From Echinarachnius parma (Eukaryota; Echinodermata; Echinoidea; Clypeasteroida; Echinarachniidae), in the NCBI GenBank assembly GCA_037951105.1, contig JBAMJV010004300.1, forward strand, positions 186,001 to 250,000: a DNA stretch of 64,000 nt, given 5' to 3'. The notes beneath the pieces are model-generated. The model saw only the letters and a program-made list of their open reading frames with translations. It was not told the origin of the DNA and did not search any database. Position numbers and translations under genes: made by a program. Each line of letters opens with the position of its first letter. Position 1 is the stretch's first letter. Below are positions 10,511 to 24,300 of this stretch, one piece after another.

Positions 10511-10806
10511 ACCCCCCCACTGAGAGGAGTTTTCAACTTTGAAGGTACTTGGTCTCGGGCTCGAAAATTTTGAAAGTACTTGGTCTCGGCTTCGATAATT
10601 GTTTTCGGGACCCCCCCCCCCCCCCCCCCCCCCCCTCCCCCACTGAGAGGGGTTTTCAACTTTGAAGGTACTTGGTCTCGGGCTCGGGCTCGAAAATTTT
10701 GAAAGTACTTGGTCTCGGCCGCGAACAAATTAGTCTTGGTCCGGTGAACTGAACAGCAAATCATCCCCCCCAGGTGTAAGAACCTGTCTACGCTACTGCT
10801 CTAGAG
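9769..10806. mobile_element. Poly-C-rich element with inverted ends CTCTAGAGCAG
   Basis: CTCTAGAGCAG..GCGTAGACA at 9769 is mirrored by TGTCTACGCTACTGCTCTAGAG ending at 10806 (quoted in part). Inside are repeated phrases such as GGTCTCGGCTTCGAAAATTG and CACTGAGAGGGGTTTTCAACT separated by long runs of C. No protein. Open frames here are glycine-rich artefacts of poly-G. Confidence 0.55.
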
Positions 10807-13200
10807 CTCAGTAATTTGCTTGTCTCCTGATCTAAAAATTGGTTTCCTGGGAGATATATGGTTGCCATGGTAACCACTTCATACATTTTATAGAAAATTA
10901 CAATATTTCGAAAACTGATTATTTTAAGGCCACGATGAGTGAATTTTCCTGCTGCAAAAAAAAATGTTTTTAGATTTGGGAAAGGACAAGTGAGACCAAC
11001 GAACCTTTTATTTAGCTATTCTCAACATGCTCAATGAGACACTCCCCCTGCTGGTGAGAGAGCCAAAAGCCCCACATTGGCTTTATAATAAACCGAATGA
11101 CACCTCAGCGGTGGGTCTAGGGGGGGGGGGGGGGGTCTATCAAATTTTTAATTTTTTAAAATATTTATTACAAAACAAGTTTTATACTGCGTGCATTGAA
11201 CGAGTCTTGATGGCTCTAAGCCCTGAATAGGTTGAGTCAAGGGGCACCCACATTGGGGCCTTTATGGGAGTCCAGGAGGCGGAGCCCCCGGAAGCTTTTA
11301 GATTTCAGACATTTCGACATTTCGAACTGCTATAAGGTGTGGTAAAATTGTATGAAAATAATGAATTTATTCGTAACGTATTCTTAAAGAGTATAGCGGA
11401 GAAATTTTTGAAAGAGTATATATGTGGTCAAAGGGCCAAAGGTGACCTAGGGGTCACATCAGCCCCGAGAGCTCGTTGATATTATATCACTCAAAGATGT
11501 TTCATGATAATGAAAGCGGCGGTTCATGGTTTGATGTCTATTTTCCCACCCATTTTGAAGGGGGCCGGGGGGGGGGGGGGGGGGGTTATGGGTTGACACC
11601 TTGTCCCCTGAGAATATAGGGCTGACTGAATTCACATATACTCAACATTAGCAGCTGTGGTTCTCCCCGACAACCTGAATCGGCTAAATTCATGACATTG
11701 TTATGCTGAAAGTAATTTAATGATTCTTGTGAGAAATATAGAGTCCGTGAAGATCACATGTACAGCAGCGCAGGGCAGCGCCACCTGAACTTGATAATGA
11801 TTATAATTATTTGTACTTGTCAGGCGGAAACATGTGCCCCCAATCGGTACCCCACATTGGAAAAACCAGTACGCAACACAACATCATCGAAAGCGAAAGC
11901 AAAAGTAAAAGTGAAACAATATAATACCGGCTTGAACTAAGACTATTGTTGAAATAACCCGCTGTGGGGAATCCCCTGATTCCTGTACGACCTGTGCCCT
12001 CGTGCCATAGCATGCACTGCATGCAACATCGATTCACTGTACATGTGCACATTGCATGCAATGTAGCTGCATTGCAACCACATACCAGAAATATTGACCA
12101 TTCGAATGATATGTTAATGCACAAAAAGAACACTGAAGACGTGGATATGACGTTGTATTTTTACATTCGGGGATAAGAGCTGTGGTCCCAACCTTGACTA
12201 TTGCTATTTCTTCTACAGACTATGTACAGTATACACATAAAATGATCATGATCGATCAAGTCTATGTGAATGCTCTTGTATACTTTACTCAATTGGACTG
12301 AACATTCAACATTCAACTATGGCAGCCGTTGCCACTGTGGCTGAGTTATATTTGTGAACTTGTATACGCGTATTGTATGTATTTGCGGAAATAAAATAAA
12401 TAATTCTAGGCGCGATATGATCTGACATCTGTATGGGAATCGATCATTATTATTCGTTCCATGTCGACTTTGAACCCATGCTGCCACATATAACGTATAG
12501 TCGACCATACTAAATTAATGCTTCACATTTTGTCTCTACACGAACCTGAGGTCATTTCTGTGTATCATCCACTGTTTTGTCGCGCCTTTTGGGCTTTACA
12601 TACAAGAGCAACCAGAGACAAAAAAATACAGAATGCTCGCCAGAACAGAAATGTTCAGTCTGGTAAACTATCATCACTGATCATGCTCTGAATTTGACTG
12701 AATAGGTAAGTATTGATATTACGTGAATAGTAATATATTCACAGTATATAGTATTCCCCCTTCTGAGAGACTTATATGTTCCAGTTTTTCATGTTTGTGG
12801 TGCTTTGAGACAGTTATATACTTGTCTAGACGGATGTACAAGTGGATTGTGATATATGCATACATCATTTTTACCCCATGGCCATGCATGTGTTAAATTG
12901 TTCCATGCAAGACAATACACATGCACATGAATACAGATCAGGTTGCAAATAGTAATAATGCAATTTGTGTAGGCCTGCGGTATATATATGCAAACACGAC
13001 AAGATGATATGAAATGCACAGACTGGCAAAGAGACTGCCATTTTCAAGAAAATATCAAGTAGGCCTACGGTAATATACAACTAACGAATATGGGCTTCTT
13101 GTGATAGTCAGATCTATTAACGAGGTGGGCGCGAAATGACTATTACCCGAAGCGTAGCTGAGGGTAATAGTCATTTTGAGCCCACCGAGGTAATAGAGTG
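10807..13200. other. Long spacer, no gene recognised
   Basis: Contains poly-G tracts near 11.12 kb and 11.57 kb and CATGCA-rich sequence near 12.0 kb. Short open frames on both strands have no recognisable motif. Confidence 0.4.
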
Positions 13201-13214
13201 GTGAAGTGTGATGT

Positions 13215-13590
13215 CATAAATGATGTCATAAACATTTTTTTTAGAAATTTCAAATTTGGACTTCATTTTCAGAAAGAGCATAACAAATAATGTCCAAATA
13301 CCGAAAATCAAAGGAATAGGTTACGTATTGGCTGAGATATGCCCATCCGAATGATTTTTTATGTCAATGGGCAATCAGTGTTATAGTGCACTGGTTCATA
13401 AATTTATGAACCAGTGCACTGTAACACTGATTGCCCATTGAAGTAAAATTCATTCAGATGGGCATATCTCAGCCAATACGTAACCTATTCCTTTGATTTT
13501 TGGTATTTGGACATTATTTGTTATGCTCTTTCTGAAAATGAAGTCAAAATTTGAAAATTCTAAAAAAGTGTTTTTATGACGTCATGGCTT
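13215..13590. repeat. Large near-perfect palindrome (foldback element)
   Basis: Two arms of about 185 bp meet at TTCATAAATTTATGAA (centre 13402/13403). Both arms carry TTACGTATTGGCTGAGATAT and AGAAAGAGCATAACAAATAA, in opposite orientation, with few mismatches. ATGACGTCAT-like sequence lies at the outer ends. Non-coding. Confidence 0.85.
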
Positions 13591-13664
13591 CAATCTGTAC
13601 TCCATAGATTGCCTATCACAATCAAGCACATAAGTTTATTTTTTTTGTTTTATACCAGTACATT

Positions 13665-14275
13665 TTTGTCAATTTTTACCAAGTCAGTGCCTGATAAATC
13701 GGACTTAGGGGAGATGCGGGTGAGTTGAGCCACATGGAGAGTTGATCCACCCCTCTAACTTCTACTGAGAATTATACAAAACGTAATTGGTGCCCTCTTG
13801 TGTTACCCTTTAACATACATGTCTTTTTAGCAAAAGCAGTTTGAAGAGCTGGAGCAGGATACAGGTCCTGAATGGACCCCACTCATCTGCAAAATACAGA
13901 CAAAAGTGAATTTCCAAGTTTTAGGTTTGGTCATCTCTACTACTTACATGAAAACAATTAGACAGGCAATTTGTCATGTAATATTGATCGTGTATTGTAT
14001 TTTCATTTTGATGCACATTCAGAAAAATGTATTTTAACTCTAAAAATGGCCGCCTAAAGGAGGGTTGAGCCATACAACATACTTATGGAGAGTTGAGCCA
14101 TGCTTGGGTGTATAGGGAAATAACACATTATGAATCTAGCAGTCCTAAAAAGTATTAAAATCCCATGGCATGTCAAAACTAGAGCATAATTACGTATGGA
14201 CATAATAATTTCGTTACCTTATTTTGGAAAGTGCCCCGTTCCGTTTTTTGGGGGCCGCCCTGTATAGCTCGACAG
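13665..14275. mobile_element. Two pieces of the CAGG..CCTG foldback family
   Basis: Sequence at 13665-13715 (ACCAAGTCAGTGCCTGATAA) and 14195-14275 (GTGCCCCGTTCCGTTTTTTG..CCTGTATAGCTC) matches the inner and outer parts of one arm of the complete element at 35916-36420. Between them are GAGTTGAGCCA-type repeats. It may be a longer relative or two separate scraps. Confidence 0.5.
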
Positions 14276-14822
14276 TGTCATGTGTAGTCTGACATTCTTG
14301 AACATCTCCCTCTAAAATGTTCCATGGTTATTTATATGATATGTTTCCACTTTCCATAATACATTATGTAACTGGTAATTATTGGATATAACTAAATTAA
14401 GTTGAAAGTTCATGTCTGATTTCTTTATAAATGATCATGTTATATAGCCACAGCAAATTATAGTTGTATGTTTCACCTTTTAGAAACCACCTATGTACAT
14501 AAATAACATTATGATCAAGTAATGGGCTACTGTATTCAATACATAAACCGAACAAATCAGTCGCTATTCCGATGGTTGTTCTATTTATTTGTTTTTAATA
14601 GTAGCTAGCTATTATCATGATCATAATTTTGATATGCAAATTCTTAGTATATTATACTTGAAAAACAATCAACTTGAACTTAAGTATATGTTTAAGTATT
14701 TGTTGGCCTATCGCAAATGTACAAACTAATCACCTGAGGAAGGAATAAAGAATAGTAACCAGTTTATGTTTCTACATCACACATATGTGTAGGCTACTAA
14801 TTACCAACATTTCTAATATAAC

Positions 14823-15217
14823 TTAAAGGGATCTAGTAACTTTGTTGAGATGTGCAAAAACTGATGAATGGTTGATGCAATGTATACTGTTGTTATCTCA
14901 TATGTCCTCAGGGTATTGTGTGAAAATTTCAGGTCAAATGGACAATGTATGGCCAAGTAATGAGCGAAAATGCAAAGTGATATTGGGTGATATTCACCAA
15001 CTCATGCATTCACTTTGTACAGGGATGAAAATCTCGCCCGGAGATTTTCTTATCTAAATACTTCAATCATACATATCTTTGTAATGAAAGGGAAATTTGA
15101 AAAACCGAAAGCTGTCCCATGATTTTATTGTTAATACGAATACAACAAGGTATAAAGGAACCGCTAGAATTACAATTTTATTTTGAGGATTTGGACAATG
15201 TTACTAAGTCCCTTTAA
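14823..15217. mobile_element. MITE flanked by TTAA
   Basis: Begins AGGGATCTAGTAACTTTGTT and ends AACAATGTTACTAAGTCCCT-like, with TTAA at 14823-14826 and 15214-15217. TTAA duplication is the hallmark of piggyBac-type elements. No coding capacity. Confidence 0.55.
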
Positions 15218-15324
15218 GTAGAGAATGTGCACATGCTATAATTTGTCATTGTACGATTCTTGGTAAGTTATTTCACGCAGTTAAGTTGATACTATGACGA
15301 ATAAAGTATTTTACAATTTGTAGT

Positions 15325-15600
15325 TAAAGGGGTAGTTCAGTTTTGGTATAGAGGGCGCTGCACGAAATATTTTTTTGTGAGATAATGAAAACCTTAGTGT
15401 AAAATTTGAAAGAGCATACAATTTCAATGGCAGCTAGAATAAACTTAATTTTATCAAAATCGGTTCAGAAATGGCTGAAATATCAACAAATATATCCGAT
15501 CTGAATAAATCTGGGCCCCAGATTTATTAGATGATAAACAATTCTTATATTTTATCAAAGATTGTCAAAAGAGGTTTTTAAAGGGACTGTCCCCCTTTTA
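15325..15600 (+). mobile_element. Partial copy of the AGGGGTAGTTCAGTTTTGG MITE family
   Basis: Matches the left half of the complete element at 54538-55067 (GAGGGCGCT, AATCGGTT.AGAAATGGCTGA), then diverges and ends near a CCCTTT-like segment. Confidence 0.6.
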
Positions 15601-15755
15601 CAAATCGTCTGAACAGTTCTTCTTCTTCTTCCAATAAAGTGCAGCTTCAGACTTGAAGATTACGCACTGTTTGTGCATGTGTGGGACGTGTGTGCATACC
15701 AGTTCCACCTCACAAGTTGGTGCATTTATTTACAAGTTCGTGCAAGTAAAAACAA

Positions 15756-18100
15756 TCATATCTTGACTGTTGTGAAGTTTAGGGGTATGTTACCCTCAGC
15801 AAGGCCTTGAATGCCTCTACAGAGGGTGAGGTGGCAGGATCCATCGGTAAGTTGTTCCAGTCTTTGATGGTTCTGGGAAAGAACGAAGGCTTGACTGGTA
15901 CATGATGGACCAATGAACCGAGATCCGTGCCCCCTGGTTACAGATGTTGATTCGCTGAGGTATTGTTGCCAGTTGATATCAACAAGATCAAAGCGGATGC
16001 GATACAGCATGATGAGACGGCTCTGAAGACGTCTGTTTGCAAGAGTTTGCCATTGCAGTTTGTTGATCATGGCTGTGACACTGCTGGTGCGGTTGTAGTC
16101 ACCACAGACGTATCGGGCACTTCTCCGCTGAACCATTTCAACCTTGTTGACATTCCTCTGGGTATGTGGATCCCATGCTGTTGCAGCATATTCCACTATT
16201 GGTCGAACATAGGTGAAGTAAGTAGCTTGTTTGATCTTGGGGTTGCAGCGTCCGAGGTTACGGCGAAGGAAGGCGCAAACAGAGTTCGCTTTCGTGACTG
16301 TGACATCAACGTGGGTGTTGAAGTTCAACTTCTGGTCGATGTGGACACCAATGACCAACGTACTTGGCAGAATTGACTTCTTCCAGGTGATGACCATGTA
16401 TGTTGTACTGACCGACAACTGGGTTCCTCTTGTTTGTCACTCGCAAGACTTGGCACTTGGAAGGATGAAACTCCATCTTCCATGTCTTCTCCCAATGTTG
16501 TAGTCTATCCAGATCTTCTTGGAGATTCTCACAGTCTTGGATGGATTTGATGGGCCTGTACAGTAGACAGTCGTCTGTGTAGAGCCGAGATGTTGAATGG
16601 TGGATGCTATCTGGCAGGTCATTTATGTAAATGAGGAACAGCAGTGGACCCAACACACTGCCTTGCGGCACTCCAGAATGGACTTGCGCTTCACTGCTGA
16701 GTTGTCCTTCCAGAGCAACTTTTTGAGTGCGGCCTGTCAAGAAGTCCTTGACCCATTTCAGGGAGGGTCCACGTACACCGTAGTAGTCCGCCTTGAGTAG
16801 CAGTCGCTGGTGAGAGACCTTATCAAAGGCCTTGGCAAAGTCAAGTAATATGACGTCATACTGTCCTTTGTCCTCGAGTCCTCTGGCAAGGTCATTGATG
16901 GTAAGAATCATTTGAGTCTCACACGACCGGCGCTTCCTGCATCCATGTTGATTGTTGGACAGGATGTCATGCTTGATGAGGTGATGGATGACACCACAGT
17001 GGACTATGTGTTCACATAGTTTGCAAAGAATAGAAGTCAGCGAAACTGGTCTATAGTTTGCAGGTGATGATCTGGATCCCTTCTTGAATATGGGTACCAC
17101 GTGTGCTTTCTTCCATGGTGATGGAACTCTGCCTTGATGAAGAGAGGCTTGGAAGAGCAAGGTAACTGCAGGTGTAATTTGTTCTGCAGTTTCCTTCAGC
17201 ATTTTCGCAGAGATTCCGTCTGGTCCTGTTGCTTTATGCTGTTTCAGGTTTTTGAGCAGCTTTGTGACCCCGGCTTCAGTGATGACTATATCATCCATGG
17301 CTGGGTATGGACTACGTCCTAAGTCAGGCAGTGTTGAGTCATCATCAGTTGTGAATACTGAGGAGAACTGTCTGTTTAGACTAGCTGCCTTCTGTTTTGG
17401 GTCGCAGTGGAGGATACCTCCTTCCTTGAGAGGAGCAACACCTGTTTGGTCACATCGAAGGGACTTGACGAGGGATCCTAGTCGCTTGTTGCTTCCTGGG
17501 TCGCTGTCGATCAGATCAGCCAAGTACTTGTCGAAGGCCAATCGACATGTCTTCTGAGTGTCCTTCTTGACGGTGTGGTATCGAGTCCAGGCTTTTGCTT
17601 TAGCCTTGGCACTACTGGAATGCTTGCTTGAGATGTTTTTAGCTATCTTGTAGGCTCTGGACTTCTTGCGACACATCCTTTTGGTGGTAGAATTGAACCA
17701 GCACTGGCTGAATCTCGATGAAGACCATTTGGATGGAACTCGCTCTCTCAAAATCTTGTCCAGGGCATCTTGGGTTTCAGCAAATAGTTTATCAACTGGG
17801 GTGGATACATCGTTACTAGCCACAAATGTATCTGACCATTCTTGGGCATCAGAGCGAAGATTGTCCAAGTCAGCTCTCTTCCAAAGGAAGATTTCTCGCC
17901 GGATTGGTCTATGTCTGATGGCCTGGGCTGACAGTTCCATGTACACTACATCATGATCACTGAGTCCAGGCATCGGAAGGCATTGTCTAACCAGTGATGC
18001 GCGATTAGTGGCAATGATGTCCAAGATGTTCTGACTCCTTGTTGGAAAGTTTACAACCTGTTCTAGTCCCATGATGGCAAGAGTATGAAGGAATGACTCA
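15756..18100 (-). pseudogene. LINE reverse transcriptase and C-terminal region
   Basis: Read on the minus strand from the end of the endonuclease (QVVNFPTRSQNILDIIATN, then GLSDHDVVYMEL with the SDH motif). RT motifs follow: KAHVVPIFKKG, NYRPVSLTS, LDFAKAFDKVSH, SGVPQGSVLGPLLFLIYIND and the catalytic YTDD box. The post-RT region has YVRPIVEYAATAWDP and VQRRSARYV. Two overlapping frames (16306-18117 and 15756-16418) meet near 16350, so one frameshift separates RT from the C-terminal part. These motifs place it in the L2/CR1/Jockey assemblage. Confidence 0.85.
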
Positions 18101-18104
18101 TTAA

Positions 18105-18332
18105 AGGGGCCCTGCAACCCAAATGCATGTTGACTTCTGTTGATCTGTATTAGTGTTCACATTCAATATTTGTAAACGGTTTGACCCAAATATGTTTTGT
18201 ATATTTTGAAACATTTTATTATTTATTTGTCTTCATGTTGCTAAGCCCCACCTCCTAAACAAATTTCAAGAGCAAATTCTATTGTTGACCTGCAGTGACA
18301 TCATTTGTCAATCACTGGTCAGCTACCATGAG
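18105..18332 (+). repeat. Left inverted arm of the TTAA element
   Basis: Pairs with 31826-32043 in reverse, including TTTGACCCAAATATGTTTTG, GCTAAGCCCCACCTCCTAAA and GACCTGCAGTGACATCATTT, with scattered differences. Confidence 0.8.
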
Positions 18333-21300
18333 ATTAACAAAAGATGAAAGTACAACTAGAATTGTAATACTTGTTTAGAACAAGTATAGGTGGGCTGGTC
18401 GAACTAAAATTAAAGACATAATCAAGGGCTCATTTGAGATAGCTTATTGTCTCAGCTACAACATACTCGAAGTTCAGCGTAAACGAAGCTAAAACGAAGA
18501 AGATAATGGTCGCGAAAGACGGGAATGTAGAATCCAGTTTTGAAAAAAAAAAGTCATGTCCCATAGAGAATACACGCAAAATGTGAAAAAATGACATACC
18601 TCCTTAAATCACAAAAATACGCCATGATGCCTTTGTCAAAATGAAAAATCGTAATCATCACATTTGTAGAGAATTGTCTCAGATAGAACATATCAAAATT
18701 TGGAAGAAAATCGATCAATATTTACAGAGATACAATAAATTTTCCAAAAATATGCTGACGTCATAATATGCAAATTGAAATTTTGAGTTCGGAGGCCATT
18801 ATGATGACGCCATGAGTTAATTGAGGGTCAAATGAGACATGAAATCATATCTCCGACTCATAATCTATCCAAATATGAAAAAAAACTTGAGAGTTCCCAT
18901 CCATTCTGAAGAGTTACAATGAATTTTGTATAGGCATGTTTTTGCCTATATATGCTATGTATTACAAGAGCTCGCGCGCACGGACATGTTTCTTGAACGG
19001 AAGCTCATTGCGTTTTTACTAGTCAGAAAAAGGTGAACAAGGTATCAAAATGCTTGGAAAGATGGGCTAAATATGATAACAGAGAAAATTCGGTGATTCT
19101 ATGTTGCAAAATGCCAGTACGCGCGAAAACGCGCGCGCATGCGCGTGTGCGCGTTTTTTCGTAAAATGCTTAAAATGGCCTAAAACGTATCCAAAATGAA
19201 TTTGCGACGATTTTGAACATTTTAAAATTTTGCGCGCGCGCTGACGCGCGCACGTACGCATGCGCGCGCGTTTTTTGACCTGAAATTGACCGGACGGATA
19301 TTGACCTTGATCATGATAAATATGAATGAGAAACAACTTTTCGTTATGAAGATATGATCATGAGAAGATATTCAGAAAATTTTACAAAATGGCGCCTAGA
19401 TGACGTCATCAGTCAAGGTCAGGGTTCAAAACCTTATTTTGCTTTGTCCATATGCCTATATATATGTGTGCCAAATTTCAAGGCACTTGATTGAGCCATT
19501 TTCAAGTTATCTTGGTAACAAAAAAGTGATTGGAAATAAGAAAAATAAAGAATAATAATAATAACTAGAATTGTAATACTTGTTTAGAACAAGTATAGGT
19601 GGGCTGGTCGAACTAAAATTAAAGACATAATCAAGGGCTCATTTGAGATAGCTTATTGTCTCAGCTACAACATACTCGAAGTTCAGCGTAAACGAAGCTA
19701 AAACGAAGAAGATATTGGTCGCGAAAGACGGGAATGTAGAATCCAGTTTTGAAAAAAAGTCATGTCCCATAGAGAATACACGCAAAATGTGAAAAAATGA
19801 CATGCCTCCTTAAATCGCAAAAATACGCCATGATGCCTTTGTCAAAATGAAAAATCGTGATCATCACCTTTGTAGAGAATTGTCTCAGATAGAACATATC
19901 AAAATTTGGAAGAAAATCGATCAATATTTACAGAGATACAATAAATTTTCCAAAAATATGCTGACGTCATAATATGCAAATTGAAATTTTGAGTTCGGAG
20001 GCCATTATGATGACGCCATGAGTTAATTGAGGGTCAAATGAGACATGAAATCATATCTCCGACTCATAATCTATCCAATTATGAAAAAAAACTTGGGAGT
20101 TCCCATCCATTCTGAAGAGTTACAATGAATTTTGTATAGGCATGTTTTTGCCCATATATGCTATGTATTACAAGAGCTCGCGCGCACGGACATGTTTCTT
20201 GAACGGAAGCTCATTGCGTTTTTACTAGTCAGAAAAAGGTGAACAAGGTATCAAAATGCTTGGAAAGATGGGCTAAATATGATAACAGAGAAAATTCGGC
20301 GATTCTATGTTGCAAAATGCCAGTACGCGCGAAAACGCGCGCGCATGCGCGTGTGCGCGTTTTTTCGTAAAATGCTTAAAATGGCCTAAAACGTATCCAA
20401 AATGAATTTGCGACGATTTTGAACATTTTAAAATTTTGCGCGCGCGCTGACGCGCGCACGTACGCATGCGCGCGCGTTTTTTGACCTGAAATTGACCGGA
20501 CGGATATTGACCTTGATCATGATAAATATGAATGAGAAACAACTTTTCGTTTTGAAGATATGATCATGAGAAGATATTCAGAAAATTTTACAAAATGGCG
20601 CCTAGATGACGTCATCAGTCAAGGTCAGGGTTCAAAACCTTATTTTGCTTTGTCCATATGCCTATATATATGTGTGCCAAATTTCAAGGCACTTGATTGA
20701 GCCATTTTCAAGTTATCTTGGTAACAAAAAAGTGATTGGAAATAAGAAAAATAAAGAATAATAATAAATAAAGGCAATTCTAACGAAATTATGAGGTGGT
20801 CTGTATGATGTACAGCCCACCTAACTAGAATTGTAATACTTGTTTAGAACAAGTATAGGTGGGCTGGTCGAACTAAAATTAAAGACATAATCAAGGGCTC
20901 ATTTGAGATAGCTTATTGTCTCAGCTACAACATACTCGAAGTTCAGCGTAAACGAAGCTAAAACGAAGAAGATATTGGTCGCGAAAGACGGGAATGTAGG
21001 AAGCTCATTGCGTTTTTACTAGTCAGAAAAAGGTGAACAAGGTATCAAAATGCTTGGAAAGATGGGCTAAATATGATAACAGAGAAAATTCGGCGATTCT
21101 ATGTTGCAAAATGCCAGTACGCGCGAAAACGCGCGCGCATGCGCGTGTGCGCGTTTTTTCGTAAAATGCTTAAAATGGCCTAAAACGTATCCAAAATGAA
21201 TTTGCGACGATTTTGAACATTTTAAAAATTTGCGCGCGCGCTGACGCGCGCACGTACGCATGCGCGCGCGTTTTTTGACCTGAAATTGACCGGACGGATA

Positions 21301-24300
21301 TTGACCTTGATCATGATAAATATGAATGAGAAGCAACTTTTCGTTATGAAGATATGATCATGAGAAGATATTCAGAAAATTTTACAAAATGGCGCCTAGA
21401 TGACGTCATCAGTCAAGGTCAGGGTTCAAAACCTTATTTTGCTTTGTCCATATGCCTATATATATGTGTGCCAAATTTCAAGGCACTTGATTGAGCCATT
21501 TTCAAGTTATCTTGCTAACAAAAAAGTGATTGGAAATAAGAAAAATAAAGAATAATAATAATAACTAGAATTGTAATACTTGTTTAGAACAAGTATAGGT
21601 GGGCTGGTCGAACTAAAATTAAAGACATAATCAAGGGCTCATTTGAGATAGCTTATTGTCTCAGCTACAACATACTCGAAGTTCAGCGTAAACGAAGCTA
21701 AAACGAAGAAGATATTGGTCGCGAAAGACGGGAATGTAGAATCCAGTTTTGAAAAAAAGTCATGTCCCATAGAGAATACACGCATAATGTGAAAAAATGA
21801 CATACCTCCTTAAATCGCAAAAATACGCCATGATGCCTTTGTCAAAATGAAAAATCGTGATCATCACATTTGTAGAGAATTGTCTCAGATAGAACATATC
21901 AAAATTTGGAAGAAAATCGATCAATATTTACAGAGATACAATAAATTTTCCAAAAATATGCTGACGTCATAATATGCAAATTGAAATTTTGAGTTCGGAG
22001 GCCATTATGATGACGCCTTGAGTTAATTGAGGGTCAAATGAGACATGAAATCATATCTCCGACTCATAATCTATCCAAATATGAAAAAAAAAATGGGAGT
22101 TCCCATCCATTCTGAAGAGTTACAATGAATTTTGTATAGGCATGTTTTTGCCCATATATGCTATGTATTACAAGAGCTCGCGCGCACGGACATGTTTCTT
22201 GAACGGAAGCTCATTGCGTTTTTACTAGTCAGAAAAAGGTGAACAAGGTATCAAAATGCTTGGAAAGATGGGCTAAATATGATAACAGAGAAAATTCGGC
22301 GATTCTATGTTGCAAAATGAAGATATGATCATGAGAAGATATTCAGAAAATTTTACAAAATGGCGCCTAGATGACGTCATCAGTCAAGGTCAGGGTTCAA
22401 AACCTTATTTTGCTTTGTCCATATGCCTATATATATGTGTGCCAAATTTCAAGGCACTTGATTGAGCCATTTTCAAGTTATCTTGCTAACAAAAAAGTGA
22501 TTGGAAATAAGAAAAATAAAGAATAATAAATAAAGGCAATTCTAACGAAATTATGAGGTGGTCTGTATGATGTACAGCCCACCTAATAATAATAATAATA
22601 ATAAAGAAAGGCAATTCTAACGAAATTATGAGGTGGTCTGTATGATGTACAGCCCACCTAATAAACTAGAATTGTAATACTTGTTTAGAACAAGTATAGG
22701 TGGGCTGGTCGAACTAAAATTAAAGACATAATCAAGGGCTCATTTGAGATAGCTTATTGTCTCAGCTACAACATACTCGAAGTTCAGCGTAAACGAAGCT
22801 AAAACGAAGAAGATATTGGTCGCGAAAGACGGGAATGTAGAATCCAGTTTTGAAAAAAAGTCATGTCCCATAGAGAATACACGCAAAATGTTAAAAAATG
22901 ACATACCTCCTTAAATCGCAAAAATACGCCATGATGCCTTTGTCAAAATGAAAAATTGTGGTTATTACCTTTGTAGAAAATTGTCTGAGCTAGAACATAT
23001 CAAAATTTGGAAGAAAATCGATCAACATTTACAGAGATACAATCAATTTTCCAAAAATATGCTGACGTCATAATATGCAAATTGAAATTTTGAGTTCGGA
23101 GGCCATTATGATGACGCCATGAGTTAATTGAGGATCAAATGAGACATGAAATCATATCTCCGACTCATAATCTATCCAAATATGAAAAAAAAATTGGGAG
23201 TTCCCATCCATTCTGAAGAGTTACAATGAATTTTGTATAGGCATGTTTTTGCCCATATATGCTATGTATTACAAGAGCTCGCGCGCGCGGACATGTTTCT
23301 TGAACGGAAGCTCATTGCGTTTTTACTAGTCAGAAAAAGGTGAACAAGGTATCAAAATGCTTGGAAAGATGGGCTAAATATGATAACAGAGAAAATTCGG
23401 CGATTCTATGTTGCAAAATGCCAGTACGCGCGAAAACGCGCGCGCATGCGCGTGTTCGCGTTTTTTCGTAAAATGCTTAAAATGGCCTAAAACGTATCCA
23501 AAATGAATTTGCGACGATTTTGAACATTTTAAAATTTTGCGCGCGCGCTGACGCGCGCACATACGCATGCGCGCGTGTTTTTTGACCTGAAATTGACCGG
23601 ACGGATATTGACCTTGATCATGATAAATATGAATGAGAAACAACTTTTCGTTATGAAGATATGATCATGAGAAGATATTCAGAAAATTTTACAAAATGGC
23701 GCCTAGATGACGTCATCAGTCAAGGTCAGGGTTCAAAACCTTATTTTGCTTTGTCCATATGCCTATATATATGTGTGCCAAATTTCAAGGCACTTGATTG
23801 AGCCATTTTCAAGTTATCTTGCTAACAAAAAAGTGATTGGAAATAAGAAAAATAAAGAATAACTAGAATTGTAATACTTGTTTAGAACAAGTATAGGTGG
23901 GCTGGTCGAACTAAAATTAAAGACATAATCAAGGGCTCATTTGAGATAGCTTATTGTCTCAGCTACAACATACTCGAAGTTCAGCGTAAACGAAGCTAAA
24001 ACGAAGAAGATATTGGTCGCGAAAGACGGGAATGTAGAATCCAGTTTTGAAAAAAAGTCATGTCCCATAGAGAATACACGCAAAATGTTAAAAAATGACA
24101 TGCCTCCTTAAATCGCAAAAATACGCCATGATGCCTTTGTCACAATGAAAAATCGTGGTTATTACATTTGTAGAAAATTGTCTGAGCTAGAACATATCAA
24201 AATTTGGAAGAAAATCGATCAATATTTACAGAGATACAATAAATTTTCCAAAAATATGCTGACGTCATAATATGCAAATTGAAATTTTGAGTTCGGAGGC

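Noticed and set aside
10187-10764. Glycine-rich open frames
   Set aside because: They are translations of poly-G tracts on the minus strand of the poly-C element.
11807-12176. Overlapping open frames of about 70-108 codons on both strands
   Set aside because: They are mutual shadows in CATGCA-rich sequence without recognisable motifs.
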